A stretch of DNA of 64,000 bases from Athripsodes cinereus (Eukaryota > Arthropoda > Insecta > Trichoptera > Leptoceridae). The notes under the pieces were generated by a model. The model was not told where the DNA came from, did not search any database, and saw nothing but the letters and a program-made list of their open reading frames with translations. The stretch spans positions 20,473,447 through 20,537,446 of the forward strand of contig OX388319.1 in assembly GCA_947579605.1 (NCBI GenBank). The letters are read 5' to 3'. Below, piece after piece: positions 23,041 to 35,618 of the stretch. Made by a program: the position numbers and the translations under genes. The number at the start of each line of letters is the position of its first letter. Positions within the stretch are counted from its first letter, which is position 1.

Positions 23041-23390
23041 AATCATCATCATCATCATCGCCCTCAACGCTCCTCTCGGGAGCACAGGGCAGGAACCAAC
23101 CTCCTCCATTCAGAGCGTCTCTGTGCCAATTGCGTCACCTCTTTCCACGACATTCCTTGCGCTCTGATATCGTTGTCATAGGAACGGTGTATTGTGAAAG
23201 AGGGACGCCCGGACGGCGGGACCCCTGCGGACGGACGAACAGTGCTCTTTTTGGCCAACTATCGTTAGGCATTCTCAAAACATGTCCCAGCCAGGACCAT
23301 CGTCTCTCTTGTATTACGGAGATTACAGGTCTCTGCTGGGTGCGCCGGCGCACAGCATCATTTGTAACATGTTCATACCAAAAAGGAGCC
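23041..23390 (-). mobile_element. LINE family B, longest 3' fragment
   Basis: The minus strand encodes AVRRRTQQRPVISVIQERRW and SWLGHVLRMPNDSWPKRALF, then in a neighbouring frame SFTIHRSYDNDIRAQGMSWK and EWRRLVPALCSREE, ending in a (GAT)n tail seen as ATCATCATCATCATC on the plus strand. A frameshift separates the two parts. Confidence 0.75.
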
Positions 23391-23689
23391 AATACGATGT
23401 TAGAAATCTATCGATTGAGTTTATAGTCTAGTATTAATGTCATTGTCTGAGTAACAAAACTTGTAACTAATAGTTGTAAGTAACCTACTACCGAGATAAT
23501 ATCAGGAAGTATAGTAACAGAGAAATACGATAGGCTATAATTTATTATCGTGACTCACAATATTGTGAACTAAACTGTTTTTATTATTTTTAGTTTATCT
23601 ATTTTCTTGCTGATGTTGATTCAAATTTATTTAGCGATGATTTTAATTCTTGCAATTTCACGGTTTTATAAGAACGCTAACTGACCCGG

Positions 23690-24000
23690 CACACGTTGTT
23701 TTGCCATATACATTATTTCTAGATTACTAATATCGCTATTAAAAAATAGGGGTTGATGGTAGTAGGGTGAAAATTTAGGGCTGTATGTATTTTTTAATGA
23801 ATGCCTCACCATAAAAAAAAATAAAAAAATATCGGGGTGGACCACCTATTTTTCATACAACCTTTTAGGGGTATGAAAAATAGATGTTGGCTGATTCTCA
23901 AACCTACCCGATAAGCACACAAAATTTCATCAAAATCGGTCCAGCCGTTTCGGAGGAGTATGATAACAAACACCGTGATATGAGAATTTTATATATTAAT
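23690..24000 (+). mobile_element. Dispersed insect repeat (LINE 3' UTR type)
   Basis: It contains CACAAAATTTCATCAAAATC and CGGTCCAGCCGTTTCGGAGG, AGTATGATAACAAACACC and a final TGAGAATTTTATATATTA. The ATTTCATCAAAATCGGTCCAGC word family is a very common 3' segment of insect non-LTR elements (RTE-like). No coding part is present. Family naming is from memory and unsure. Confidence 0.55.
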
Positions 24001-25239
24001 GTTTTTTAGCATACTGAGCGTTATTTATTTTAAACACATGATATTATTATTCAACCTTGTCTTCCATACTTGGAGTATGAAGTAATCCTATCTAAAGGCT
24101 ATATTTCTATACTCTTATAACATAATACTGTTAATATCAATACATTGCCCGTAACAATGCCCAAAGTGGTCACTGACGTTTAGAAATGAATTTTATCTAT
24201 GCCAAAAAAAAACATTTATAGTATAGACTAGAAAGTCGTTGGAAAATATGGTAATGCGGCCAATTAAATTATGCGGCCAAAACCATTTCATATCAACCAG
24301 TCTCAAACAACCGTTAGTTCAAAAGTGCTTCTTTACAACTTGTCAGGTATACACAAGATGTAGGTACAAAACTTCCGTATTGGAGCGAGGGAGGCAGTAA
24401 CCATCTAAATAGTATGAAGCGAAACATCAAACGTTTACTGTATTATTGATAAATTTTGGAACATGTTTTCTGAGAAAATTATTAGTCTATACTATAAATG
24501 TCTGTGATATTTAAGACCAATTTTAACAAATTAATTAAAACCTTAATTTTCCTGATATCTTAGTTTGGAACTTTTCAAATACTTATAAAAAAATATATTA
24601 GTTTACTTTAACCTTCAGGTGATAAAAATTAATAATTCATATATTCTAATACCTACTATAACGGGAAATAGAGTCAGCACCGACAATGAATATTAATAGC
24701 TAAACGCTAGCTTCCTCCATATTAAAGGGTTATAAACTCCAGCTCAATGCTCAGACATCTCTAATAATTTTAGCACAGATATGATGATACATGGAGTCCA
24801 GAAATTTAGTAAACCTTTCCATGGTAGTTTTTATTAATTTTAATATCTTTGTTAATAAAAAAGATATTTAAAATATTTTTAGCCTATAACCTGCTCAGTG
24901 GTTGAGACCTGGTATAGATTGTTTTATTTTGTCTCTATCTTTCCTAATTACTGAGTATATTGAGGACATACATATATACATACGGACTAGAATATTTGTG
25001 CATCGATTATCTTAAACAACGATTCAGATGTCGTTTGTAATACAGCAATGCACCTCACGGGCGCTGTACGATGTTAAAATTCTGCAAACCAAAGTATTTA
25101 AACTTTTAAAGTATGTATTAAACTGGAAAATTGTTTAATTTAAGTATACTATATCGTTTCAGGGAATGTATCCCCCTTTACACAAGACTTGTCTTTTTAT
25201 GGGTGATTTAAATATATTTAGTGCAATGTTTAATAAATT

Positions 25240-25310
25240 TATGTAACTACATATGTTTCTGTGAATATTTTTGACAAATAAATATTATTATTATTATTAT
25301 TATTATTTAT
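25240..25310 (+). repeat. LINE 3' end with (ATT)n tail
   Basis: GTGAATATTTTTGACAAATA is followed by a run of ATT trinucleotides (25281-25306). The combination of an AATAAA-like word and trinucleotide tail fits a retroelement 3' end. Confidence 0.45.
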
Positions 25311-25399
25311 ATTCAATGCACTTGACACTAGAATTCAGGTATTTTTCCCGGCACCAACCCAGATCAAATAAAATGCCCATTTATATATTACCTGAAACG

Positions 25400-25725
25400 T
25401 GGACGCTGCGAGTTAGCGAAAATCGATGCATTTGAGATGTAGCGATGGAGGAAATTGATTGCTCCGATTGCATTGGGCTCAACATAGGACCAATGAGTCC
25501 ATCCTCAGGGAGCTAAACAAATCTACACGACTCTCAACTATTTGCAGACAGCGCGTCTTGTGATATTTCAGGCACATTGCGAGAAGGGAGCCTGAGAACC
25601 TAGGAAGAGTAATTATGACTGGGGCTGTAGAAGGGAGGCGTGGAAGGGGCCACACAGAGGTTCACTACACGGGGCCTTGCACATGGCGGAGGATCACTCA
25701 AGGTGGAAACAGATGATCTACAACT
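25400..25725 (+). mobile_element. LINE family F, 3' fragment
   Basis: The plus strand reads KIDAFEM, TNESILRELNKSTRLSTICR, YFRHIARREPENLGRVIMTG and AVEGRRGRG with stops and a frameshift. It is the C-terminal extension of an endonuclease-reverse transcriptase different from families A, B and E. Confidence 0.65.
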
Positions 25726-26284
25726 AAACTCAATTTCTCATCATCAACTCTTATGACAGCAATGTTATCGAGTAGGTACTCATTTCTCATATAACTTTTT
25801 AGTACCTGCATGCCTTTTTCGTATTTCATAGATATATGTATGTATGTACATATCAATTACTTGTCAATTATAATATTCATTGTATGCCGGTAGCCTAATG
25901 GTGAATAAAAGTAAATAATATCTAATATATAACATAACAGTCAATATATAATGTATATATAATAATAATATACATATGTAGTAATAGTATGTAAATACTA
26001 AACTTTATAATATACACAAACCCACACACTTATTCAGAATAAATAAATAACAAAACGAGTACAAGTTTTTAGTAATTTGAATAGAAATGGTTGTTCACTA
26101 CTACTTCATAATAATATGGAGTGAGGAATGTAGCAATGTGTTAAGTCACTAAAATTAAAATAACATAAAATAATATAAAAATTCGAATCGAAAAAAAAAA
26201 CTTTTTTCTCTCAATTTAAAATTTTAAACCATCTCGGTGTCACCCCCTAGTAGGACAGTCAGTAGACCAACTGTATACAGATTG

Positions 26285-26445
26285 TCTCCTCTACTATACT
26301 TTACTAGCACGGCATATCCCACAAGTGGGGTAACTAGCAGACCTGCAGCATGTAATAAACATGCAAGCTGTCCTCACCGTGCCAATGTAAAAATAAGACA
26401 TTCAAGATGGATGGCAAACCTCATCACCGAATTTAAGTTTTTTTT
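26285..26445 (+). repeat. CCCACAAGTGGG repeat family, copy
   Basis: CACGGCATATCCCACAAGTG, GGGTAACTAGCAGACC, ATAAACATGCAAGCTGTCC and GGATGGCAAACCTCATCACC. One of the best-preserved copies. Confidence 0.68.
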
Positions 26446-26482
26446 TCTAACCACTGCCTTTTTCTAAAATAATTTTTAAAAT

Positions 26483-26612
26483 GAAACACAATATGTAGTT
26501 ATTTCACTATTGACTTTATTTTTGCGAGCCGGCTTTCAAGAGCTTCCGCTCTCATCGTCAGGCAAAAGTAAAGCCAAGCTTCATTACAAGTTAAGTATGT
26601 GACAAACAGAAA
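26483..26612 (-). mobile_element. Short hammerhead-bearing element
   Basis: The homology between this minus-strand stretch and plus 28612-28745 extends beyond the ribozyme on both sides: upstream AACTTGT...CTTTACTTTTGC, downstream TCAATAGTGAAATAACTAC and GTGTTTCATTTT. This defines a dispersed unit of about 130 bases with no coding capacity. Confidence 0.55.
26514..26573 (-). ncRNA. Hammerhead ribozyme motif, complete
   Basis: On the minus strand: helix I 5' strand CUUUACUUUUGC (26573-26562); core CUGACGA (26561-26555); helix II GAGAGC/GCUCUU with loop GGAA, preceded by one unpaired U; GAAA (26537-26534); helix III AGCCGGCU, self-complementary; predicted cleavage after UC (26526); helix I 3' strand GCAAAAAUAAAG, 11 of 12 bases pairing. 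All invariant core bases are present. This is type I layout. Minimal helix III is known from Penelope-like elements and retrozymes. A related, degraded copy lies at 28612-28745. Activity is not shown. Confidence 0.7.
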
Positions 26613-26859
26613 ACAATGGTAAAAATTAAAATTAAAAAGATGTGTTATTATCATGTATCGTCAACCATATTATAATAATTATGAGCCGCTGTGGACAGTC
26701 TTATATCAAACATCTCCAGCATTTGCCTTAGTACGATAACGGGGAAACCACAGAAAACTCTTATCAGAGATGTGCATTATTACAGAGGTTGCCTCCTCTA
26801 GTTGAACTATAATTAAGAGTGTGATGTATTTGTACTGCCTTTAGTGCTGCCTTTTTCCC

Positions 26860-26935
26860 TTCTATGCGATAAAAATAAGGCATTTAGGATGGGTGACATA
26901 CCTCATCGCTGAATTTAAGATGTGAAATGTATAAT
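26860..26935 (+). repeat. CCCACAAGTGGG repeat family, scrap
   Basis: AAATAAGGCATTTAGGATGG and CTCATCGCTGAATTTAAGAT. Only the inner end remains. Confidence 0.42.
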
Positions 26936-28120
26936 TATGCTCGCTTGAATAAAATAATAAGCAACTGAAGTTAACCAATAACCCTATATGTAATACCTTC
27001 GTAATATTGTGGTAACGTACAATCCAAAACAACAATATTCATTATCAATACAAAACATTGATTATTTCAGTTTCTAATTGGTGTGGCTTGAAACATTGTG
27101 TCATAACATATTCCAATTATTTTGTATTATAGTAAATGTTGTATCTTTGCTAATGATGATTTCGATATCAAAAAAAAAAATATCCTTTTTTTATTCGTCA
27201 TCAAATAATCCTCTTAAATAATAATATCTGGTGATGTAAACTGTATATTATTTTTATGTTAATATTTATTTAAAATATTTTTATCTATATTTGAATATAG
27301 AATTATTTATCACGTATCGAGTCGTATAATTAAAGAAATGATAATTCCGTATTCTTATAATTTTCCAGGAAGGCAATAATTATGGTATCACAATATAGTT
27401 ATTTATTTTTCGAAACTAAAAAAAGTAATGAATATTAAGAGATAGATCTACAAGGGTATATCCTCCAAAAACGATGTAATTATGAAATATTTCAATTTCT
27501 TATAGCGAAATGAAAATTTGGCGACGGGAAAGGAGGGGCAGAAATCTGAATAGTTTGGTTTTATTTAAATCCCTGTACCAAATTGTGAAAAGTAAGAGAT
27601 TTTTTTCTAAGCCGCTGACCTCTCTAGTACCTAATCATTTTGAGAAGGCTTTTGTACAAACATTACAATGCATAATTACCATGCTGAAACTTTTATACTA
27701 TTGGCTGACAAAATTATCAAATAGATCCGACTCAGAAAGTAATAGATTTCTTAAGTGTTTTTCCTTTACAGTTTCAGTTTAGACAGAAAAACGTATTAAT
27801 TATACTTAAATTGGTCCTAAAATGTGTATTTAAGATATATTTTTACGACTTGTTATTAAAAATAAACATATTATTAAAAAATAAAACAATTTTGAATAAA
27901 ATGTTTATTTATAATTAACCGCCATATTAAGACAATAATTTCTAAAACAGCCGGGCATTCAAAAGTCATCGACCATTTTGTTTATAGTTCATTAGTTATG
28001 TTAACATACTATGTGACAGTGGTGTATTTTTCAAACATGCATAATACCACCGCATGGTTTAACAATATAAAATTTATGAACTGATTAAAATAAGATTTCG
28101 AGCAAATCATATTCACCTTG

Positions 28121-28336
28121 TCGGTGTTTAAGAAGTAGAATTCCATAACGAAATTTAAAAACAGATGTTCTCTTCTACTTTTTGTTTTATTGTCGAGAGA
28201 GACGTCTTTCGTTTTGTGAGGATATTTTCAATCTCTTTTTGAAAGATTGACAATGTCCTTACAAGACGAAAGACGTCTCTATCGACAGTAACACATATAG
28301 TAGAAGGAACATTTGTTTTTTAATTTCATTTCGGGC
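28121..28336. mobile_element. Foldback MITE
   Basis: Imperfect inverted arms of about 100 bases. The core arms 28192-28234 and 28244-28286 (GTCGAGAGAGACGTCTTTCG / CGAAAGACGTCTCTATCGAC) pair over 43 bases around a 9-base loop. A second, partly collapsed copy lies at 46725-46875. Confidence 0.75.
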
Positions 28337-28611
28337 AAACTTTTATATTTTTTTTAATACAAGCTAGACAAGCTATGAATGCAAGAGCGTATCGTAAAAA
28401 TCAAGTTGTAAATTTTCTTTACTAAAATGAAAAGATCTGGGAATTTTCTTAAATTCCTATGGGTACCACTGATATTTTAATGTTGAAATATTCTAAGCTG
28501 CTCTTCCTTCCTAGAGAACATTCTAGATACGCTCTTGTATCAATGACTTAATATCAAAGTTTAATTTATCTACCGACGGTTCTTGGTGGGAAGTTCATAT
28601 TAATATTTTTT

Positions 28612-28745
28612 AAATGAAACACAATATCTAACCTAACTTGTGATAAAGTTTCACTATATTTTTGCCTGACGATGAGAGAGATTTTGGCTCGCAAAATCAA
28701 TAGTCAATAGTGGAATAACTACATATCGTGTTTCATTTAAAAATG
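28612..28745 (+). mobile_element. Degraded sibling of the 26514 hammerhead element
   Basis: Shares TTTTTGCCTGACGATGAGAG, GGCTCGCAAAATC, GGAATAACTACATAT and GTGTTTCATTT with the minus strand of 26483-26612. A deletion removed the 3' half of helix II, the GAAA and most of helix III, so no ribozyme can form. The outer ends AAATGAAACACAATAT / ATATCGTGTTTCATTT are inverted repeats. Confidence 0.62.
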
Positions 28746-29547
28746 AGTAAATATTGATTACGAAATCATGATCAACATAAAAAGTCTAGTCCCGCCACTG
28801 CTATGTGAACCATAAGGAAGAAGTTGGAAGCATAGATAATAATAAAGAGGTAAGAATGGTGTAATAAAACTGTACACCATGATATCGCAGTGAAACATGG
28901 GGGTGTACAACAGCGAAATATTGCAAATAAAGGGAAATAAACTGTGCCCACTCAACAGACAGCTCTTATAACAAATTCAACTCAATAATATGTATTGTAA
29001 AATAATACAGTGTACCTCAATTAGATATTATACACGTACACTAAAGCTGATATCATATAAACTATAATCATACCTTTAAATACAATTACGAGCTCAAAAT
29101 GTATCCTATACATAACTTTTTATGTCTTAGAATTATCTAAATTATTCAGAGGTGAAGCATCCGATTTCTCATGCCTTATTTATCCTGAGTTTATTACATT
29201 ACAATAGTATTTGATCATCACAATTTGTTCTTAGCATAATATATAGATATACATAAAAAAACATTACTCGTTGGATTGTTTTAGGTTTTAAAAGCTGACC
29301 TGCTGAGCTGGCTTAGCGAAATCATATTTCCATAGATTAATAATTGAAGATTCTCTGAATTGTAGAGACTGGTGGTATTCTTTAGTCCACAGAAAGAACT
29401 AACTACATTATATAAATATGCTCTCAAATGTGTTTTTTTAGCATGCAATAAAATTAGTAAAGTTTTGCTTAAATTTTCAACAATATCCTTTAGTAGAAGT
29501 AGTGGCCTCTTATTTGCATTTTTCTAAAACACATGTCAGTATATATA

Positions 29548-29990
29548 TACATATAATGAGTTACAATCCACTGGATTGGTCTGCAACGAGTTTGGTTTTT
29601 CTTCTCCATTCGTCTCTATTCTCAGCCAGTCTTTTTAGCCCTACGTATGAGCCACAGTTCATGTCTCTCTTCAGTTGGTCCATATATGCGTCTCTTGGTC
29701 GGCCTCTGCCATTTGTCCCCTCGGTCTTACCCTCTGCGATGGCGATGAGTAGTCCTGGATGCCTGATGTTGTGGCCAATCCAGTTAGCTCGTTGTTGGCT
29801 GATTCTCTTAAGGAGTTGCCTTTTTTCGCCTACCCTGGTTAATACTTCTTCATTTTCGACGTGCTCCGACCAATGGATCTTGAGCATGCGTCTGTAGCAC
29901 CACATCTCAAAGGCCGCCAGCCGTCCGCTAGCAGGGTGAATTATCTCTTGTGTGATTTCTTCCAGAAAACCAGTGCTGTCTCAATTCTAC
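29548..29990 (-). mobile_element. LINE family A, longest 3' fragment
   Basis: The minus strand encodes FEMWCYRRMLKIHWSEHVEN, then RISQQRANWIGHNIRHPGL, GRGRPRDAYMDQLKRDMNCG and RDEWRRKTKLVADQSSG. This is the well-known C-terminal extension of insect RTE/CR1-like endonuclease-reverse transcriptases. The frame is open for 114 codons (29905-29561), so the copy is fairly young. The 5' end is cut before the RT domain. Confidence 0.78.
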
Positions 29991-29994
29991 TGAA

Positions 29995-30110
29995 GCATAT
30001 TTTCTCCAAACCCTAAATGCAAAAATTTCAAATGAATCTTCGCGACTCAACCGGGAGTCAAACCCAGGACCTTGATGATGCAAGTCGACTTCTCTTCAAC
30101 TTAAAATATT
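29995..30110 (-). mobile_element. Possible tRNA-derived SINE fragment
   Basis: The minus strand has AAGTCGACTTGCATCATCAA and a B-box-like CTGGGTTTGACTCCCGG. Only a head fragment is visible. Confidence 0.4.
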
Positions 30111-30312
30111 CATTTTCTTTCATTATTAAAAAGTTTTATCAAATCACTTATCATAAAAAGTTTTTTTCAAATCACGTCATTTTTTCTGTCAATACAGGAT
30201 TTCTTTTCAAATGTATTCAAAATTAGAAAGTGGTTTCATAATCTAATAATGTTTCAACGTAAAAATCTAAATAAAAATTATGATATGCAACGTAGAAAAA
30301 TAGAAAAACAAG

Positions 30313-30357
30313 TCATAAGGTGAGTACCCTTCATAGTAAAGGGTACTTACCTTATGA
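30313..30357. repeat. Short near-perfect hairpin
   Basis: TCATAAGGTGAGTACCCTT and AAGGGTACTTACCTTATGA pair over 19 bases with one mismatch (a G-U in one orientation) around a 7-base loop. Confidence 0.7.
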
Positions 30358-30359
30358 TT

Positions 30360-32509
30360 TTCTTTACACTGATCATAGCAAAACGCAATTAACGCTTACT
30401 TGTGTATTTTAATACCGAGATTTGTAGAACTAACTTATACTTTTACCTTTATTATAATATAGATAGATATAATAAATATATACACGACGAAGTACTCATG
30501 GAGGATTTATTGCCTGCAATTTTATATAATCACGATTCCATCTACAAAACCAGTCAATAATAATATATACTTATACTAATCTATCTACACATACAATAAG
30601 TACAGGTAACTGTATACTGTACATAGGAAATACTTCAGATCCTCAAAAGGTCGACAAATTCGCACAACAATATTTTATGTTTATATCAATTCAGACAATA
30701 TTTTATAGACAAATAGGAACTAATTAAAGACGATATCATAAAGAGATCTTTATATTTATTTTTGCAATTTAAATACATCTCATCTTTCATATTTATAAAC
30801 AACAGCTGATGGTCTTAACGTGATTTCACATTGAAAACATTTGCAGGTATAATTTTCTTTTCAGCATTGAAGCTTGCCATTTATGATGTCTTCATATTTT
30901 CTTACGGCATCCGCTAACACCAAACTTTTTCTTTGTAATTTAATATGTGCTTTTAGATTACACTGAAAATATTAACGAAATAATTTGTCGTAAATCTTTG
31001 ATCCTAGTAACAAAGGGACATCTAAATTTGATGCAAGTTATAACAACCAAGTAACATCCGTCAAAAATTCGATGCAAGCGGAAGTGAGAAAAATTTTCAT
31101 GTTACTGTGAAATCAATATGCATCGTACATAGTTTTCATATAAATAGCTGTAGTTGTGGAAAATATTCCGGTAGGATTAATTGATAGATTTAATCTTTAT
31201 GTTATAGTGGCATCGATTACCATTAATTCGTGAACAACTGAAAACACTATTGATGGTTTCCTGGGAAGCCATGCTTTTCTCTTACAATTTACACATTGAG
31301 AAGTTTAGAAATATTTAACGAGAAACTGAATATATGCGCTTATATTATTGTTATTGGGTTTAAGATATTATCAAATATGTATTGTGAGTACAATATTATA
31401 CGTATTTGCATACTCTCTATACCTATATGTATACAAAATAATAAATCTTTACACAGTTTCGATTCAATAAATTGATCACTCCGATCAAAGTCACCCACAC
31501 ATGCCCCGCTACAATGGAACGTAATAATAAGTATAATATAAATATTAGTAGATCTATGGATCAATACGAATTACTAAAGATCTAAGATTAAAATAAATGG
31601 GTACTTTGATTTGATATAAAAACACTTTAATATCGATAGTATTGAATAAAAGTATACATAGTGTGTCTCTACAATGTCACAAAATGAAGGCAGATGAAGT
31701 CGAGTAGGCCCAAGTATTCGAAATAGGATAAATATTTTCACAGTATTTTTTTTTTACTTTATCTCCTATGTTATACTTTTCTCTGTCTTCCGAAAATACA
31801 TTTATAGGATAAGGAAGAAGACTACTATAAATCGAAGTTATGTATATTAATACGTTCAACACAGTGCCACCTGGAACCACATACCCTCATCATAGGTGAA
31901 TCAGAAGAAATAAAACTAGGCACTCGTACGTGAAAATAAATATAATAATTTTTGTAATAACATATTGAATGCATAGTACATGTATATACTGTCAACGAAA
32001 GACATTACGATCCCTTATGAATGAATTATTTGTATATTTATCAAATAAGTATAATTACCTGCCAAAGAATTATTACATTTAAGAAATTACCATTTTAAAG
32101 ATTTATAGTCTACCAGCATAAACAGAATAAAACAAAAAGATACAGAACTCCTCCGTAATAATTCGTCCTGAAGGCATTTGAATAATAATAATACGACCAA
32201 TCATAACACTTATCCTTCGAAAGGGATATAATAATATATCTGTAATATATTATATTTATTATTCAATACATTACGTATTCCTTATTTTTCAGTGTGGGCA
32301 GCCACAAATACTGAATGATAATAATGGGATGCACAAGAAGTAGATACCTACTCCCTTCATAAAGGACGTAAAGTACAAATGTACATAAAGGGCAAATCAT
32401 TTATTGTAATTGTACATATCTGCCTGCTCTTGTATCTTGGCTGAGAAAATATTTATATGTATTCAAAACCTTAACCTGTCGAAGAAAATAATATTTACGT
32501 GGGTGCACG
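30360..32509. other. No gene seen
   Basis: AT-rich sequence with no recognised gene, RNA or element. Confidence 0.55.
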
Positions 32510-32636
32510 TGAAAAAATCGCGCCTTTACGATAAACTCGCCCTCCGTATATTGATTGTATCTAACTTGAATGTATACCTTTTATCTAATTGTTTGTAATC
32601 AATGTACAATAAAGAATGAATAAATAAATATTACTA
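32510..32636 (+). repeat. Retroelement 3' end with AATAAA tail (copy 1)
   Basis: Shares TCGCGCCT-T-CGATAAA, CCGTATATTGA and TAATCAATGT...AATAAA with 37155-37268, ending in (AATA)n. Probably the 3' UTR of one LINE family. Confidence 0.5.
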
Positions 32637-33711
32637 TCTATTTTATTGATTAATATCAAATCCTTATGCATTTTATCATCACCATATTATATATCATCAT
32701 CAACCATTTGAGAATACAGAGGAGAACATGGCCTGCATTTTACACCAATAAGGATACTAAGAAAGTGTATCTTTCAGACCATTCAAAATAGTGAGCGAAA
32801 AACAGCGCTTTTCAGCGGTTCGTCCAGGTAACACAGAGGTTACACGCAAGCCCTGTTTTAGATTCATCTGACATTCAGTTTTCTAATAAGACTATTTTCA
32901 AAATTGAATATCATAATATAATATGCTCTTGTATTTATTATTCTTATTATATTCCAGACAGAATACGCTACTTATTACTCACACCAAAAAAAATAGCAAA
33001 AGAACTGTTAAATGTATTATTCAAATACCTAGGTACACATCTCAATAAAACAAATATTTGTACTAAAAATAAATATTATGCTCATGATGTAAGCACTTCA
33101 TAACAACTAATCAAACATTAAGTATCGACGTATCAATGAAACAAACAAAAAACTAATTGAAAAACTATTGTACGCACTAGGTACTCGTACATATACCTCA
33201 ATCACGATAAATTCTTACTTATGTACTTCACCAAGCGAATAGATACCCACATCACGGTTGCACAAATTTGCCCGAGGAAATTAATAATATGAATAATTAG
33301 TAATGAAATGGATAGTGGTTTATTAGCCGGATAAAAAGTCATAAGATGAGATGTTTTACGAGAAAAGATATTCACGAAATTTGAATGTACTACGTACGTT
33401 ATCCAAAAATTTATTAAATTATTTATATTTATATATACATCCACGAGCCTTTTCCATGTTATACTATACATAAAACATCAAAATCTCATTCACAACACAA
33501 TTGGAGCAAGACAAGAATGTCAATTGGTGAAAAACAATATACGATTGGGAATCAAATTATAACATTTGAAATCAAATCATTACGAAAATTAGTCAAATCA
33601 GATCATGAAAAATTAAAATATTGGAATGAGAGTCAACAAATAGAATGTCAACAAAATGTTTAGTAACATGTAAAGAATATAAATATTGTTATGTTTTTGT
33701 CTTATTCTTAA

Positions 33712-33945
33712 CAACGAGCTAACTGGATTGGCCACAATATCAGGCACCCAGGACTACTCAAAAATACCCAGGAGGGCACAAATGGCAGAGGCCGACCAAG
33801 AGATGCGTATATAGACCAATTGAAGAAGGACATGAACTGTGGCTCATACGTAGAGCTGAAAAGACTGGCTGAGAATAGGGAGGAATGGAGAAGAAAATCC
33901 AAACTCGTTGCAGACCAATCCAATGGATTGTAACTCATTATAATA
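33712..33945 (+). mobile_element. LINE family A, 3' fragment
   Basis: Plus-strand copy of the same 3' end as 29548-29990, beginning at AACGAGCTAACTGGATTGGC and ending CAATGGATTGTAACTCATTA. A small deletion follows GLLK (KNTQEGTNGRG). Truncated at the 5' side. Confidence 0.72.
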
Positions 33946-35618
33946 TCTTTCTTTGAGTGTCACGGTAGATCCTATAATGTCAGCCATCACCACCTATCCT
34001 GTAATAGATCAAACAGCTACTCCACACTCTAGTTTTCTGTCCATCTGTCTTATTAAATCTTTCTCTATCGATAAATCGATTAATTTGTATAAATTACATA
34101 TTTTTCTGAATATAATAATTATCCGGAATCCAACCGAATATCCATTTCATCATTTTTAATTACGAGTAGCTATATGTATGTAAAAAAATATTAAAAGTGA
34201 TTAATTTATTATTCATCATTCAAAATATATATTTATTTTACTACTATTAAAACAAACTCGTATTAATTTGGTTTCAGTTCGTGAACTATTAATTGTAGGT
34301 ATCAATTATTAAAGAGGTATTTAGTTATTTATATTCATAAATGTTTGATTATGTATAATTGTATGACCTTTGACAATAATATTATCTTAAACATAGCCCG
34401 CTGTATGTATGTACCTATATGTAACTACTTGTATCGGTATGATTCTATCATTAATATAATTGTTGGGTATATAAAATAATATGAACATTGAACAAGTAGT
34501 AGTATGATTACTTTCATGTTTTCATCTTGTTCCAGTTATTTGGGGTCACTGGGCTCCGAAAATCACGATCTACTACAGACTTAAATTATTATTTTTTAAA
34601 GAACATATCTACTTCTTATTATTTTTTGTAATTAAATTTAAAAACCAATACTCTTAAAGATGCTGTATCATAAAAAAATCTCACGATAAAGATCATTTAT
34701 AATTTGTTAAAACTAATAAGTTGCACATCCTAGGTTTTTGGTAGATTCTGATTCAAGCAAAACTCAAGATGTGTGACAAGAGAAATAGGTAGTTGGATAT
34801 AAACTCAGAACCTTAATCTAGGGTTCTGGAAATTGTCATTGGATTTATTTTGATATACCTAAATCATCGCGTGTTGAATTCTAGTTTCGTAATGGTATTA
34901 CACCATCTTCCACAAAAGTTCATTTTACTCTTTTACCATTACTGTACTGTTCTCTCGAAGATCACTGGCTCTGGCTCACACATTATTATTATTATTATCT
35001 AAAAAATACCAGTTCTGTGTCAGAGACAATGTACCTGTCAATTTACATTGACAGTTCCACACACCATAGATGAACAATCTGTTGATAGTTTACCAATGTG
35101 CACACACTACACTTACTATGACAACAATTAAAAATAAATCCACCTTATTTTCGATATTCACTTTATTAGAGTGGAAAGTTGTACAATTGTAAGGTACACA
35201 GTGCAAGATATTATTTAAACCGTTGTTATTCTGAATGTGTCTGTCTGCATAAATTATTTTTTTACAAAATTTGAATATCAATCTACCCACATACATTTAT
35301 TGGTAAGCAAAAATTTATTTCATATTTCTCACACATGTGGTATCATTGACAAAATTCTTTTGTATGAAGTGAATATAATAAAATAACATACTTACTACAC
35401 CTACATAGGCACCAGTGAGAAAACAATGTTCATAGTATTATAACTAAAATAGTCTGTGAATTTAATAAATTATACTCTTATGAATGAATCCTATCTTTAT
35501 CTTTAATCAATGGAACCATTGATCACTGGACCACCTGGGTGTGTGTAGTATAAGCAATCTGGTAATGCATTCGCCATTATCATAAATGCTACTTGTCCAC
35601 TACTGTAGACAGAACATA
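33946..35618. other. No gene seen
   Basis: AT-rich; ATT-rich run near 34983-34998. Nothing else recognised. Confidence 0.55.
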
